NCBI RefSeq assembly: GCF_003441615.1
Contig: NZ_CP031842.1
Location: 1,134,501-1,198,500 of the forward strand
Direction: 5' to 3'
Source: Dechloromonas sp. HYN0024
GTDB lineage: Bacteria; Pseudomonadota; Gammaproteobacteria; Burkholderiales; Rhodocyclaceae
Length of the DNA stretch: 64,000 bases
The notes beneath the pieces are model-generated. The model saw nothing but the letters and a program-made list of their open reading frames with translations. It searched no databases and was not told where the DNA came from. The translations under genes were made by a program, and so were the position numbers. Every line of letters starts with the position of its first letter. Positions within the stretch are counted from its first letter, which is position 1. Below are positions 56,829 through 64,000 of this stretch, piece by piece.

Positions 56829-58157
56829 ATGAAATACGGAAAAATTGCGGCCCTGTTTGTTGTTGCCTTTCTCCTGAACAGCAGCGCACCTGAAATCCTT
56901 CAGCACCTCGTCGAACTGGGCGGTACCGAGACGGCGATTGCCAATTCGCTGTGGTGCCTGGGGATCTTTCTGGTCTTTGGCTGGGCCTGCAGCAAAGCGG
57001 CCGAAGGGACGATTTTCCCGAACTTCACCTTGCAGTTGCTAGTCGGCATCGTCCTGCATGATGCACTGGCCCCCATTGCCCCGCAGATCATGATTGCCGT
57101 GGTGGTGTGTACCGCACTGGCGGCCATCATTCTGAAAGGGGGGGGCGACGAGCTTGACCGGGTCGATTTCGTCAAGATTGCCTTTCCGACCCTGATGATT
57201 GCCATCGTCGGTTATCTCATCACCTTCTTTGTCATGTTCCCGATCCTGATGCTGGTCGGACTGGATGGAAAAACGGCCGCCTTGCTCTCGGCCATTCTCG
57301 GTTCGACTGATCCGGCGGCCTTGATCCCGACCCTCAAAAACATTGTCTTCAAGGACGACTACAAACGCCTCAACGATATTGCCGTGGCCGAAAGCGCCCT
57401 CAACGATGCGGTCGGTGCCATCTTCACGGCGGCGGTTGCCGCCATGGTGCTGGCCGGCACCTCGGTCGATTCGCTGGGTACGCTGGCGGCCGGATTGTTC
57501 AGCACGGAAAACATGCTGCTCCTCGGCAAGCAGTTCCTGTTCGGCTCGATTGCCGGCATGGTCGGCTGGGGGGCGATGCATGGCTACGGGGTTTACAAGT
57601 CGCGGGACAACGACCGTGATGTCGGCGAAACGACCTACGATTTCGCCATGGTGCTGGCCATCCCCCTGGTTACCTTCCTGCTCGCCCAGTTGATTCATGG
57701 CAACGGTTTCCTGGCGGCATTTATAGCCGGCCTGATGGCCAACTACAATCATGGTCAGGCCTATTTCCACACCACCTTGCGGACCATGGAGATCAAGGTT
57801 GAGAGTATCGCCAAGCCGACTATTTTCATGATGGTCGGCCCGTTCGTCGCCCTTGATACCCTCTGGCATACGGCGCTCCTCGGTCTCGTTGTGTCGCTGG
57901 CTTTCATCCTGATTGCCCGGCCGGTCGCGGTCATGCTGTCGATGCTGCCAACCAGTCTCAACATGAAGGACAAGCTGTTCCTCAGTGTGGTGCGGGAAAC
58001 CGGGGTGATTCCCGTTGTTCTCGCGGTGATTACCGTGGCCCAGTTTCCCGAACTTGAATTGCTGATGCCGCTGACGGCATGGGTGGTGATCTGGACGCTG
58101 ACCCTGCTGCCCGCCATTACGCCGTGGTGGACGAGAAAATTGGGGATCGCCCAATAG
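56829..58157 (+). CDS. CPA1-type cation/proton antiporter
   Basis: A 442-residue membrane protein with about 12 helices. Ion-path motifs are AILGSTDPAALIPTLKN and AVAESALNDAVGAIFTAA; the latter holds the ND pair typical of electroneutral NhaP/NHE exchangers. It would swap Na+ or K+ for protons and help with pH or salt homeostasis. ATG 56829 gives a sensible first helix, and the upstream open frame is rejected. A strong terminator follows. Confidence 0.9.
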   Translation: MKYGKIAALFVVAFLLNSSAPEILQHLVELGGTETAIANSLWCLGIFLVFGWACSKAAEGTIFPNFTLQLLVGIVLHDALAPIAPQIMIAVVVCTALAAIILKGGGDELDRVDFVKIAFPTLMIAIVGYLITFFVMFPILMLVGLDGKTAALLSAILGSTDPAALIPTLKNIVFKDDYKRLNDIAVAESALNDAVGAIFTAAVAAMVLAGTSVDSLGTLAAGLFSTENMLLLGKQFLFGSIAGMVGWGAMHGYGVYKSRDNDRDVGETTYDFAMVLAIPLVTFLLAQLIHGNGFLAAFIAGLMANYNHGQAYFHTTLRTMEIKVESIAKPTIFMMVGPFVALDTLWHTALLGLVVSLAFILIARPVAVMLSMLPTSLNMKDKLFLSVVRETGVIPVVLAVITVAQFPELELLMPLTAWVVIWTLTLLPAITPWWTRKLGIAQ

Positions 58158-58210
58158 TTCTGGCGGCAAATCGGGGCGACGGAGTGGTCGCCACCCGAAG
58201 GCAAAAGAAG

Positions 58211-58253
58211 CGCGGATATTTGTCATGTAAACGACAAATATCCGCGTTTTTTT
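58211..58253 (+). terminator. Strong Rho-independent terminator
   Basis: Perfect 14-bp stem (58211-58224 with 58233-58246; outer bases CGCGG/CCGCG) with an 8-nt loop, followed by seven T. Confidence 0.93.
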
Positions 58254-58355
58254 GCACCATGTCGGTGCTCTTTAAATTAAAACTAACTATATGATAAAAC
58301 AAGGAAATTCGCCTCTATAATGCGCGCCGTTTCCAACCCAAAACAGGCACTACAC

Positions 58356-59399
58356 ATGACCCAACTTTCCAATCACGGCTATCGTTTCGACGGTGATTTC
58401 GTTTATCTCAACGCGGATGTCAATTTTTCCGAGGCTGATCTGGCGGCTGGCGCGGCCTGGTCGCTGCAACTGCTGGCCAGCGAGAGCGGATTCTCCGGGA
58501 ACGAACCGGTGGGCATCCGGGTGGCGGAACTGGCCATCGAGCCGATGTTCGGTGGAATTACGGTTAACGCCTGCTGTGCTGCGATTCCGCCGGCCGGTGC
58601 GGCCGACCAGGTGCTGGCCATGGCCTTGTTGAGTACCACCGCTGACGGTCTGGTCGCGCTGCGTGACCTCGGTGTCTACGAGGCCCGCCAGAATTTCTGC
58701 CAGCCCTGCCTGCTCGGGGATGTGCGCTGTACGCTGGCCGACGGCGCTGCCCGGCTGACTATTGAGGCGATTGCCAATCCGCGCGGCGAAGACAACCTGA
58801 GCGGTACGCTGGCACTTGAAGTCTGGGCACTCGATACGCCGTATGCGGGTGGTGCCTGGGTCGGTAGTCCGGTGGCCAGCGTCGTTGTCGGCATTCTCGG
58901 TGGCGGTAATCAATGGACTGATTGTCAGTATGACGTGCCCGCCGCACTACCCGCAGATGGCGCCGCATTGACCGTAATGCTGCGCGAATGGACGCCGGCT
59001 GGTTACGTTACGCGCGACTATCGCAATATTGCCGCGCTGCCGGCCAAGGCAAAGCCGACCGCCAAGGCCAAGGCGGCTGGCAAGCCGAAGGTGGCCGCCA
59101 AGCCCAAGGCTGCAGCCAAGCCAGTGGCGGCCAAGGCACCGAAGCCAGAAGCCAAGCCTGTCGCAGCGAAATCTGCTGCCAAGGCAGCCAGCAAGCCCGA
59201 CAGCATCAAGGTGGCGGCCAAGCCGGTATCGATCAACAAGGCGAGCGAAGATGATCTGGCTGCCCTCAAGGGGCTGTCACGTGAAGTTGCCCGGGCCATC
59301 GTGGCGGCGCGTCCGTATGCCGCCATCGAGGACGTGTGCAAGGCCAAGGGCATGGGTGCCAAGACCCTGGAAAAGCTGCGCCCCTTGCTCGCCCTGTAA
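58356..59399 (+). CDS. Protein with H1-like Lys/Ala/Pro linker and C-terminal helix-hairpin-helix
   Basis: A 347-residue protein from ATG 58356 (ATG 58320 is possible). The N-terminal about 220 residues are beta-rich, with no family I know. Residues about 230-290 are a low-complexity Ala/Lys/Pro tract of AKPKAAAKP type, like histone-H1 or AlgP tails. The last about 55 residues form a helix-hairpin-helix domain (VSINKASEDDLAALKGLSRE), as in ComEA. The tail and HhH suggest DNA binding. No signal peptide is seen. Confidence 0.75.
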   Translation: MTQLSNHGYRFDGDFVYLNADVNFSEADLAAGAAWSLQLLASESGFSGNEPVGIRVAELAIEPMFGGITVNACCAAIPPAGAADQVLAMALLSTTADGLVALRDLGVYEARQNFCQPCLLGDVRCTLADGAARLTIEAIANPRGEDNLSGTLALEVWALDTPYAGGAWVGSPVASVVVGILGGGNQWTDCQYDVPAALPADGAALTVMLREWTPAGYVTRDYRNIAALPAKAKPTAKAKAAGKPKVAAKPKAAAKPVAAKAPKPEAKPVAAKSAAKAASKPDSIKVAAKPVSINKASEDDLAALKGLSREVARAIVAARPYAAIEDVCKAKGMGAKTLEKLRPLLAL

Positions 59400-59408
59400 A
59401 TCCCCCGT

Positions 59409-59467
59409 GTGACTGAGTTGTTCGGTCGGACGGCCATGGCCGAGACCTTCCGAAACAACTCGGTCAC
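59409..59467. repeat. Large imperfect palindrome
   Basis: Outer arms GTGACTGAGTTGTTCGG and CCGAAACAACTCGGTCAC match with one mismatch and one extra base. They enclose a second palindrome, CGGCCATGGCCG. It follows the HhH gene stop by ten bases. It could be a terminator hairpin, but no T-run follows. Confidence 0.55.
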
Positions 59468-59599
59468 CGATGGATACACAGCATTACGTTTCTTCTGACA
59501 TCCGGTGGGTAACCGGCCGCGTTATTCGGCACAAGGCGCTGCAAATTGTTGTCAGCACCGAATACCGGACCAACACCCTACTTACTCAGGAGATTCAAA

Positions 59600-59947
59600 A
59601 TGCAAGTTTCCAAAATTCTCGTCGCGCTGACCGTTGCTGCTGGTTTCGCATCCGCTTCCTTTGCTCAGGGCACCACCAGCGCACCAGCTACCCAGCCTGC
59701 CGCAGCTGCCAAGGTCATTGCCCCGGCGCCGACAACTGCCGAGAAGAAGGTCGAAGCCCCGAAGGCAGCCGAGTCGGTCAAGGTCGATGCGGTCAAGACC
59801 GAAGCGCCGAAGGCCAATGCGGCCAAGCCGGTTGAGAAGCATGGCAAGGCCAAGGGCCATTCGGCTGAAAAGCACGAGGCAGCTCAGGAAGCCAAGGCCG
59901 AAGCCAAGCCTGCCTTCGCGCCGGCGCCGGTCGCTGCCAAGAAATAA
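59600..59947 (+). CDS. Exported Ala/Lys/Pro-rich low-complexity protein
   Basis: A 115-residue protein with a signal peptide (cleaved after SFA). The mature part is almost only Ala, Lys, Pro, Glu and Val, plus an EKHGKAKGHSAEKHEAAQEA stretch with three His. No fold or family is recognised. The composition resembles the linker of the preceding HhH protein, yet this one is exported. A CAGGAGA ribosome site precedes ATG 59600. Confidence 0.7.
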   Translation: MQVSKILVALTVAAGFASASFAQGTTSAPATQPAAAAKVIAPAPTTAEKKVEAPKAAESVKVDAVKTEAPKANAAKPVEKHGKAKGHSAEKHEAAQEAKAEAKPAFAPAPVAAKK

Positions 59948-59996
59948 GTGCCTGTCCGGCTTCACCAGCCGGAGATAGAGGCCGATGGAAGGTCAC

Positions 59997-60026
59997 AAAA
60001 AGGGTCAGCATGAGCTGGCCCTTTTT
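59997..60026 (+). terminator. Rho-independent terminator
   Basis: Stem AGGGTCAGC/GCTGGCCCT (one G-T pair) with an ATGA loop, flanked by A-rich and T-rich runs. Confidence 0.88.
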
Positions 60027-60320
60027 GCCTTCAAAGGGGGCTTGGCGCGTCCCTGCAACATATCGATACAAAGCGTTGCAATGCCTATAAAGTCGGCGTG
60101 GCCGGTTGATGTGAAGATGCTTCCTGTGCACGACACTCAAGGGAGCAAGCAAATGATCCAAACCCAGTACCGCCGTGACGGCGAAGATAATCGTCAGGGC
60201 ATCCATATCAAGGCTTTCCTCAATGTCTCGAGGAATTACCTGCTGCTCAGCCAAAGCGCCGCCAAGGTGAAGCAGGTTGTCCAGCCTCTCGCTGTATCCG
60301 CGCCTTTGCATAGGGCAACC

Positions 60321-60803
60321 ATGAGGACCTATCGCAAAGCTGTCCAGTCACTTCTTCTTGCGGCTGGGGTTGGTTTCTTTGCTGCAGGCCCGGTGATGGC
60401 CGATCCCGGCTGTGATCACATGAGGGACCATTCGGAACATCACGCCAAAATGATGGAGGCGCATCACGCCAGCCTGCACAAGGCACTCAAGCTAAGCGCC
60501 GAGCAGGAGCCGGCGTGGAACAAGCTGATGCAATCCGAACAGGCGGGAGTCGCCATGCCGGCCGGGCAGGACGACTGGTCCAAACTCAAGGCACCCGAGC
60601 GAGCGGAAAAAATGCTCGAAATGGCGACCGCCCGACAAGCCCGGATGGCTGAACATGTGACCGCGCTCAAGGCTTTCTACGGCGTACTCAGTTCTGAGCA
60701 GCAGAAAGTTTTCGACGACTTTCATGCCGGCCCCCGTGATCGCATGATGGGCAAGCCGGGGGCAAGGGCACCCCGCGCCGGCAAGCCCGCGCCCGGGAAC
60801 TGA
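60321..60803 (+). CDS. Spy/CpxP-family (LTXXQ) periplasmic protein
   Basis: A 160-residue exported helical protein. The signal peptide covers about 1-24 (LLLAAGVGFFAAGPVMA). The mature start is His/Met-rich (CDHMRDHSEHHAKMMEAHHA). The C-terminal helix YGVLSSEQQKVFDDFHAG is the second LTXXQ-like motif. Spy/CpxP proteins act as ATP-free chaperones or stress sensors in the periplasm, and the His/Met stretch may bind metal. ATG 60321 is chosen because the long upstream extension has no family support. Confidence 0.85.
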   Translation: MRTYRKAVQSLLLAAGVGFFAAGPVMADPGCDHMRDHSEHHAKMMEAHHASLHKALKLSAEQEPAWNKLMQSEQAGVAMPAGQDDWSKLKAPERAEKMLEMATARQARMAEHVTALKAFYGVLSSEQQKVFDDFHAGPRDRMMGKPGARAPRAGKPAPGN

Positions 60804-60951
60804 TTGACTTGGGGTCTGCGAAAGCCTGGCATGACAGGGCTTCGCGACGACACCAGGGCAAGCAAAAAGGTACGAAAAATTTTCTGGTTTCAATCCTGTC
60901 GCAACTTCAGTAGGATTATTCACGCAACGTCTACTCGGGAGATTTGGCCGC

Positions 60952-61158
60952 ATGAAAGTGAAGTCTTCAATCGAACGTGGTGCTGAGTATCTGTGCACCA
61001 AACTGGGTGAGTTTGTTACCGCCATCGAGCAGGTCGCCGTGGTCAAGGGTTCCGCCATGTGGGAAGTCGAGCGCCAGATCGGTGCTGGCATCCGCAAACG
61101 GCTGATCGTTTCCGAGCGCTCCCTGGTGCCTCGTCATCTGGCGCCCGCCATGGCTTAA
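60952..61158 (+). CDS. Small hypothetical protein
   Basis: A 68-residue basic, probably helical cytoplasmic protein starting MKVKSSIERGAEYLC. Family not recognised. It is a free-standing gene between the Spy-like gene and dinB, with a GGGAG site 10 bp upstream. Confidence 0.6.
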   Translation: MKVKSSIERGAEYLCTKLGEFVTAIEQVAVVKGSAMWEVERQIGAGIRKRLIVSERSLVPRHLAPAMA

Positions 61159-61380
61159 CGGCGCTATCGAAAAATCTTCAAATTAGCTGGACTTTCCTTA
61201 ACAGAGGAGTATTCTGAAATCGGGTTCTGGGCAATAAGTGGTTCCACCAGAATGGTGTTTTTGAAATGACTGGAGGCTTTATGGTTGATAGTCCGCCGCA
61301 AATTCACAAGCAAGCCAAGTAGCACACCAACGGCAAACTGCCGAATACCTAGGCCATGAGTACCTGGGGCAAAGATCTGA

Positions 61381-61409
61381 GAAGCCCATGTCTGAAACAC
61401 ATGGGCTTC
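61381..61409. terminator. Stem-loop upstream of dinB
   Basis: Perfect 11-bp arms GAAGCCCATGT/ACATGGGCTTC with a 7-nt loop, in the gap between the small gene and dinB. Only a weak T-run (CTTTT) follows. It may end the preceding transcript. Confidence 0.5.
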
Positions 61410-61490
61410 ATGCTTTTCGGCTTCTGATGAGTGCTTGCCGAACGGGTGGTCGATCTGCATGTTCAGGGCTTCAGTCCCGTACGGATTTGA

Positions 61491-61512
61491 TATACTGTAT
61501 TTATGAACAGTA
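61491..61512 (+). promoter_or_regulatory. LexA (SOS) box and -10 element over the dinB start
   Basis: TACTGT-N8-ACAGTA at 61493-61512 matches the palindromic LexA consensus exactly. TATACT at 61491-61496 is a good -10 hexamer. The start codon ATG (61503-61505) lies inside the box, so LexA bound here would block initiation. Confidence 0.88.
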
Positions 61513-62651
61513 TTCGCCGTATTGCCCACCTCGACATGGATGCCTTCTTTGCCTCCGTTGAGTTGCTGCGTTATCCCGTGTTGCGCGGGCAGGCCGTGGT
61601 GGTTGGTGGGCGAAATGTGCATCAGCCAGTGATGCAGGTTGATGGCACCTGGCAGTTCTCACGTTTGCGTGACTATGTCGGGCGGGGTGTCATCACTACC
61701 TCGACCTACGAGGCGCGAGCCTTGGGCGTATTTTCCGGCATGGGGCTGATGAAGTCAGCCAAACTGGCCCCCGAGGCGATTCTTCTGCCCGCCAACTTCG
61801 ACGCCTATCGGCATTATTCACGACTGTTCAAGGCTGCTGTCCGGGCCATCGCACCCAATGTTGAAGATCGGGGAGTCGACGAGATATACATCGATCTTAG
61901 CGACATTGCCGAACCAATCAGTACGCTCGCCCAGCGCATCAAGGATGCGGTGTTTGCTGCGACCGGCTTGAGTTGCTCCATCGGCGTGACGCCCAACAAG
62001 CTGCTTTCCAAGATTGCCTCCGACCTCGAGAAGCCGAATGGGCTGACAATTCTCACGATGGATGACTTGCCGACGCGGATCTGGCCATTGCCGGCAAAGA
62101 AAGTGAACGGGATCGGTCCGAAGGCGAGTGAGCGTCTCGCCCGCCATGGCATTCAGACTATCGGCCAGCTGGCCGCCGCACCTGCCGATTTTCTGGTCAA
62201 CAAATTTGGTCAGGCGACAGGTTTGTGGATGCATCGAATTGCGCATGGCCTTGACGACAGGCCGGTGGTAACCGAGTCGGAACCCAAGTCAATCAGTCGG
62301 GAAACGACATTCGAGCGGGATTTGCACGCCAGGCTTGATCGGGCGGAACTGTCCGAGGTATTCACGGCCTTGTGTCTGCGCGTTGGGGATGATCTGGTGC
62401 GCAAAGGCTACGCTTGCCGGACGGTTGGCATCAAGGTCAGATATTCGGATTTTCATGCGGTGACCCGGGATGTCACCCTGCCACTCGCCGTCAGTGATGG
62501 TGCGGAAATTCGCCAGGCGGCAGGACTGTGCCTCAAGCGAATTCCTCTTGATCAGCGGATTCGCCTGCTGGGCGTTCGTGCCGGTGGCCTGGTCGAGCTG
62601 GCAGGCGAGAAGTCCATGCCTGTGGCTGTGCAGGCTGAACTGCCCTGGTAG
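61503..62651 (+). CDS. dinB: DNA polymerase IV
   Basis: A 382-residue Y-family translesion polymerase. The first catalytic motif is RIAHLDMDAFFASVELL. A somewhat extended loop then leads to GVITTSTYEARALGVFSGMG. The second acidic site is RGVDEIYIDLSDI, with SCSIGVTPNKLLSKIASDLE after it. A little-finger domain completes it. It lacks a clear C-terminal clamp-binding motif. No ribosome site precedes the ATG and the -10 is only seven bases upstream, so the mRNA may be leaderless. The LexA box marks it as SOS-controlled. Confidence 0.94.
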   Translation: MNSIRRIAHLDMDAFFASVELLRYPVLRGQAVVVGGRNVHQPVMQVDGTWQFSRLRDYVGRGVITTSTYEARALGVFSGMGLMKSAKLAPEAILLPANFDAYRHYSRLFKAAVRAIAPNVEDRGVDEIYIDLSDIAEPISTLAQRIKDAVFAATGLSCSIGVTPNKLLSKIASDLEKPNGLTILTMDDLPTRIWPLPAKKVNGIGPKASERLARHGIQTIGQLAAAPADFLVNKFGQATGLWMHRIAHGLDDRPVVTESEPKSISRETTFERDLHARLDRAELSEVFTALCLRVGDDLVRKGYACRTVGIKVRYSDFHAVTRDVTLPLAVSDGAEIRQAAGLCLKRIPLDQRIRLLGVRAGGLVELAGEKSMPVAVQAELPW

Positions 62652-62874
62652 CGGTGACGAACAGTTGGCCCGACTGACTGGCTAAAGCAGTACCGATAAT
62701 TAAACATTTTTGTGTATTTGTATCCGGTTCTATTTGAACTGGCCTGTAAGCGCCTTGTTCTTTAGGGTCTCGTATTTTCCTCGGGCCAAAAAGACGATAC
62801 GCCGGATCGGGTAACATATCGCGCTGGTACTCCTGTTTTTCTCGATCGCTGCATACCAGATAGCGCCAATCATC

Positions 62875-63825
62875 GTGAGCCTTGCCATTCATTCCCGCCT
62901 CGACCAATTTCGCCAGCAGCGTCGGGTTCAGGCCGGTTCGCTCATCATTACTGTATTTGGTGACGCCGTTTTGCCGCGCGGTGGGCGTATCTGGCTGGGG
63001 AGCCTGATTCGTCTGCTGGAGCCGCTTGAACTCAACGAGCGACTGGTTCGTACCTCGGTATTTCGCCTGGTTAAGGAAGAGTGGTTGCGTACCGAAACCG
63101 TAGGCCGGCGTGCCGACTACGTGCTGACGGCAGCTGGACGGCGGCGTTTCGAGGAGGCGTCGCGGCATATCTATGCCTCACATGCGCCGCTATGGGATCG
63201 TCGCTGGCGGCTCATCCTGGTGGTCGGCGATGTCGATCCCAAGGTTCGCGACCAGCTTCGCCGGGCCCTCTTCTGGCAAGGCTTCGGGGTCCTTGGGGGG
63301 GACTGTTTCGTGCACCCGAGTGCCGAACTGCCGAGTGTCCTTGATGCGCTGATTGCCGAAGGCCTATCCTCGGCCCTGGGCGCCTTGTTGCCGCTGTTTG
63401 CCGCCGATTCACGCTCGGCCCAGTCGGCCAGTGATGCCGATCTGGTCCGTCGGGCCTGGGACTTGGGTAGCCTGGCCGAAGCCTATGACCAGTTTGTGGC
63501 CGGCTACCAACCGATTCTCGACGAATTGCGGCGCGATCATCTGGCTGATGTCAGCGAACAGGATGCTTTCCTCGTCCGCATTCTGCTCATTCACGACTAC
63601 CGTCGCCTGCTGCTGCGTGACCCCGAATTGCCGGAAGTCCTCCTGCCCGGCGACTGGCCGGGTCAGCAGGCGAGATTGCTGTGCAAGGAGTTGTACAACC
63701 GGCTGGAGCCGCTTTCCCGCCGTCATCTTGACCGGATGCTCTGCCTTTCCGATTGCAGTGTGCCCAGCGAGGATGCGACGCTGCCCGTGCGTTTCCCCCA
63801 GTACGATCCGTTAACTGCTTCGTAG
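62875..63825 (+). CDS. paaX: PaaX-family transcriptional repressor
   Basis: A 316-residue regulator with GTG start. The N-terminal winged helix (about 15-95) contains GSLIITVFGDAVLPRGGRIW and NERLVRTSVFRLVKEEWL. A central domain (WRLILVVGDVDPKVRDQLRR) and a C-terminal helical domain follow (FLVRILLIHDYRRLLLRDPE). PaaX binds phenylacetyl-CoA and controls phenylacetate breakdown. The crotonase gene that ends beyond it fits a paa cluster. An Azoarcus or other betaproteobacterial benzoyl/phenylacetyl-CoA role is likely but inferred. Confidence 0.93.
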   Translation: MSLAIHSRLDQFRQQRRVQAGSLIITVFGDAVLPRGGRIWLGSLIRLLEPLELNERLVRTSVFRLVKEEWLRTETVGRRADYVLTAAGRRRFEEASRHIYASHAPLWDRRWRLILVVGDVDPKVRDQLRRALFWQGFGVLGGDCFVHPSAELPSVLDALIAEGLSSALGALLPLFAADSRSAQSASDADLVRRAWDLGSLAEAYDQFVAGYQPILDELRRDHLADVSEQDAFLVRILLIHDYRRLLLRDPELPEVLLPGDWPGQQARLLCKELYNRLEPLSRRHLDRMLCLSDCSVPSEDATLPVRFPQYDPLTAS

Positions 63826-63867
63826 CCCTGGGTCAGTTTCCGTTGCTGATGAGGGGGGTCTGGGTAG

Positions 63868-64000
63868 TCATTCTCCGGTGAAATTCGGCGCGCGTTTTTC
63901 CATGAAGGCGGCAACCCCCTCGGCGTAGTCTGGGCTCCAGCCAAGTTCGCGCATGAAGCCGCCTTCGAACGAAAGTTGCTGCTCCAGCGTGTGGCTTGGG
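63868..64000 (-). CDS. Enoyl-CoA hydratase/isomerase family protein (C-terminal end)
   Basis: Only the last 43 codons are in the window; the gene begins beyond base 64000. They read LEQQLSFEGGFMRELGWSPD and then YAEGVAAFMEKRAPNFTGE, the usual end of crotonase-fold enzymes. Next to paaX, a PaaG-like isomerase or PaaF-like hydratase is the best guess. Confidence 0.8.
   Translation of the reverse strand, partial: PSHTLEQQLSFEGGFMRELGWSPDYAEGVAAFMEKRAPNFTGE

Noticed and set aside
62533..63168. Minus-strand open frame between dinB and paaX
   Set aside because: It overlaps the 3' end of dinB and the start of paaX. The middle part is highly charged and protein-like but lacks family signs and a clear start, so a gene is not supported.

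Overview
The window looks like a chromosomal segment of a betaproteobacterium, most likely order Rhodocyclales (Dechloromonas, Azospira or Azonexus type). This is inferred from the gene content and moderately high GC: a short-linker FtsK, the ftsK-lolA-rarA-serS gene set, a NosR-type protein, a PaaX-type regulator, several c-type cytochromes and a methionine-rich periplasmic protein. No 16S gene is present, so the genus is not proven.

Layout. 1-8.9 kb is mostly core: a truncated GGDEF protein, an Smr protein and trxB, a Crp/Fnr regulator, ftsK, lolA, and a response-regulator diguanylate cyclase. 9-14.7 kb is a minus-strand heavy-metal RND efflux operon (czcB-czcA-DUF3240-czcC type) with a strong inverted repeat just upstream. 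15-18 kb has a frameshifted lipoprotein, an SRPBCC protein, a YodC-like protein and rarA. 18.4-22.5 kb carries two membrane sensor kinases; the first is AT-rich and looks foreign. A 373-bp MITE-like IS remnant and an orphan nosR follow, then serS, mltF and tRNA-Ser. 28.5-33.9 kb holds an OmpH/Skp protein and a Yej-type ABC importer. An intact IS30-family element (33.9-35.1 kb) sits in the last codons of mltD. Upstream of mltD lies a tandemly duplicated tRNA-Ala/Glu/Asp cluster, then gltX and tRNA-Val.

The most interesting region is 39.5-52.2 kb. A sigma-54-type promoter precedes a secreted protein made almost entirely of Gly-Met-Ser/Glu triplets. Next come a small exported protein, a pentaheme lipoprotein cytochrome, a DmsA-like molybdoenzyme (Ser Mo ligand by alignment, one Fe-S Cys replaced by His), a DmsB-like ferredoxin, a TorD-like chaperone, a DsrO-like ferredoxin, an NrfD/DsrP-like quinol protein and a multiheme cytochrome with an unusual CX3CH site. 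The locus ends with a small unknown protein, a sensor kinase with a periplasmic heme-c motif, and a sigma-54 activator. I read it as a self-regulated respiratory or repair system reducing an S-oxide or oxyanion-type substrate. A link between the Met-rich protein and methionine sulfoxide chemistry is a hypothesis, by analogy with MrpX of Azospira.

52.3-64 kb returns to mixed housekeeping: a trypsin-like protein, an alpha-methylacyl-CoA racemase-like protein, gltA, a CPA1 antiporter, a histone-H1-like/HhH protein, a Spy/CpxP-like protein, dinB with a LexA box over its start codon, paaX and the end of a crotonase gene, probably the edge of a phenylacetate cluster.
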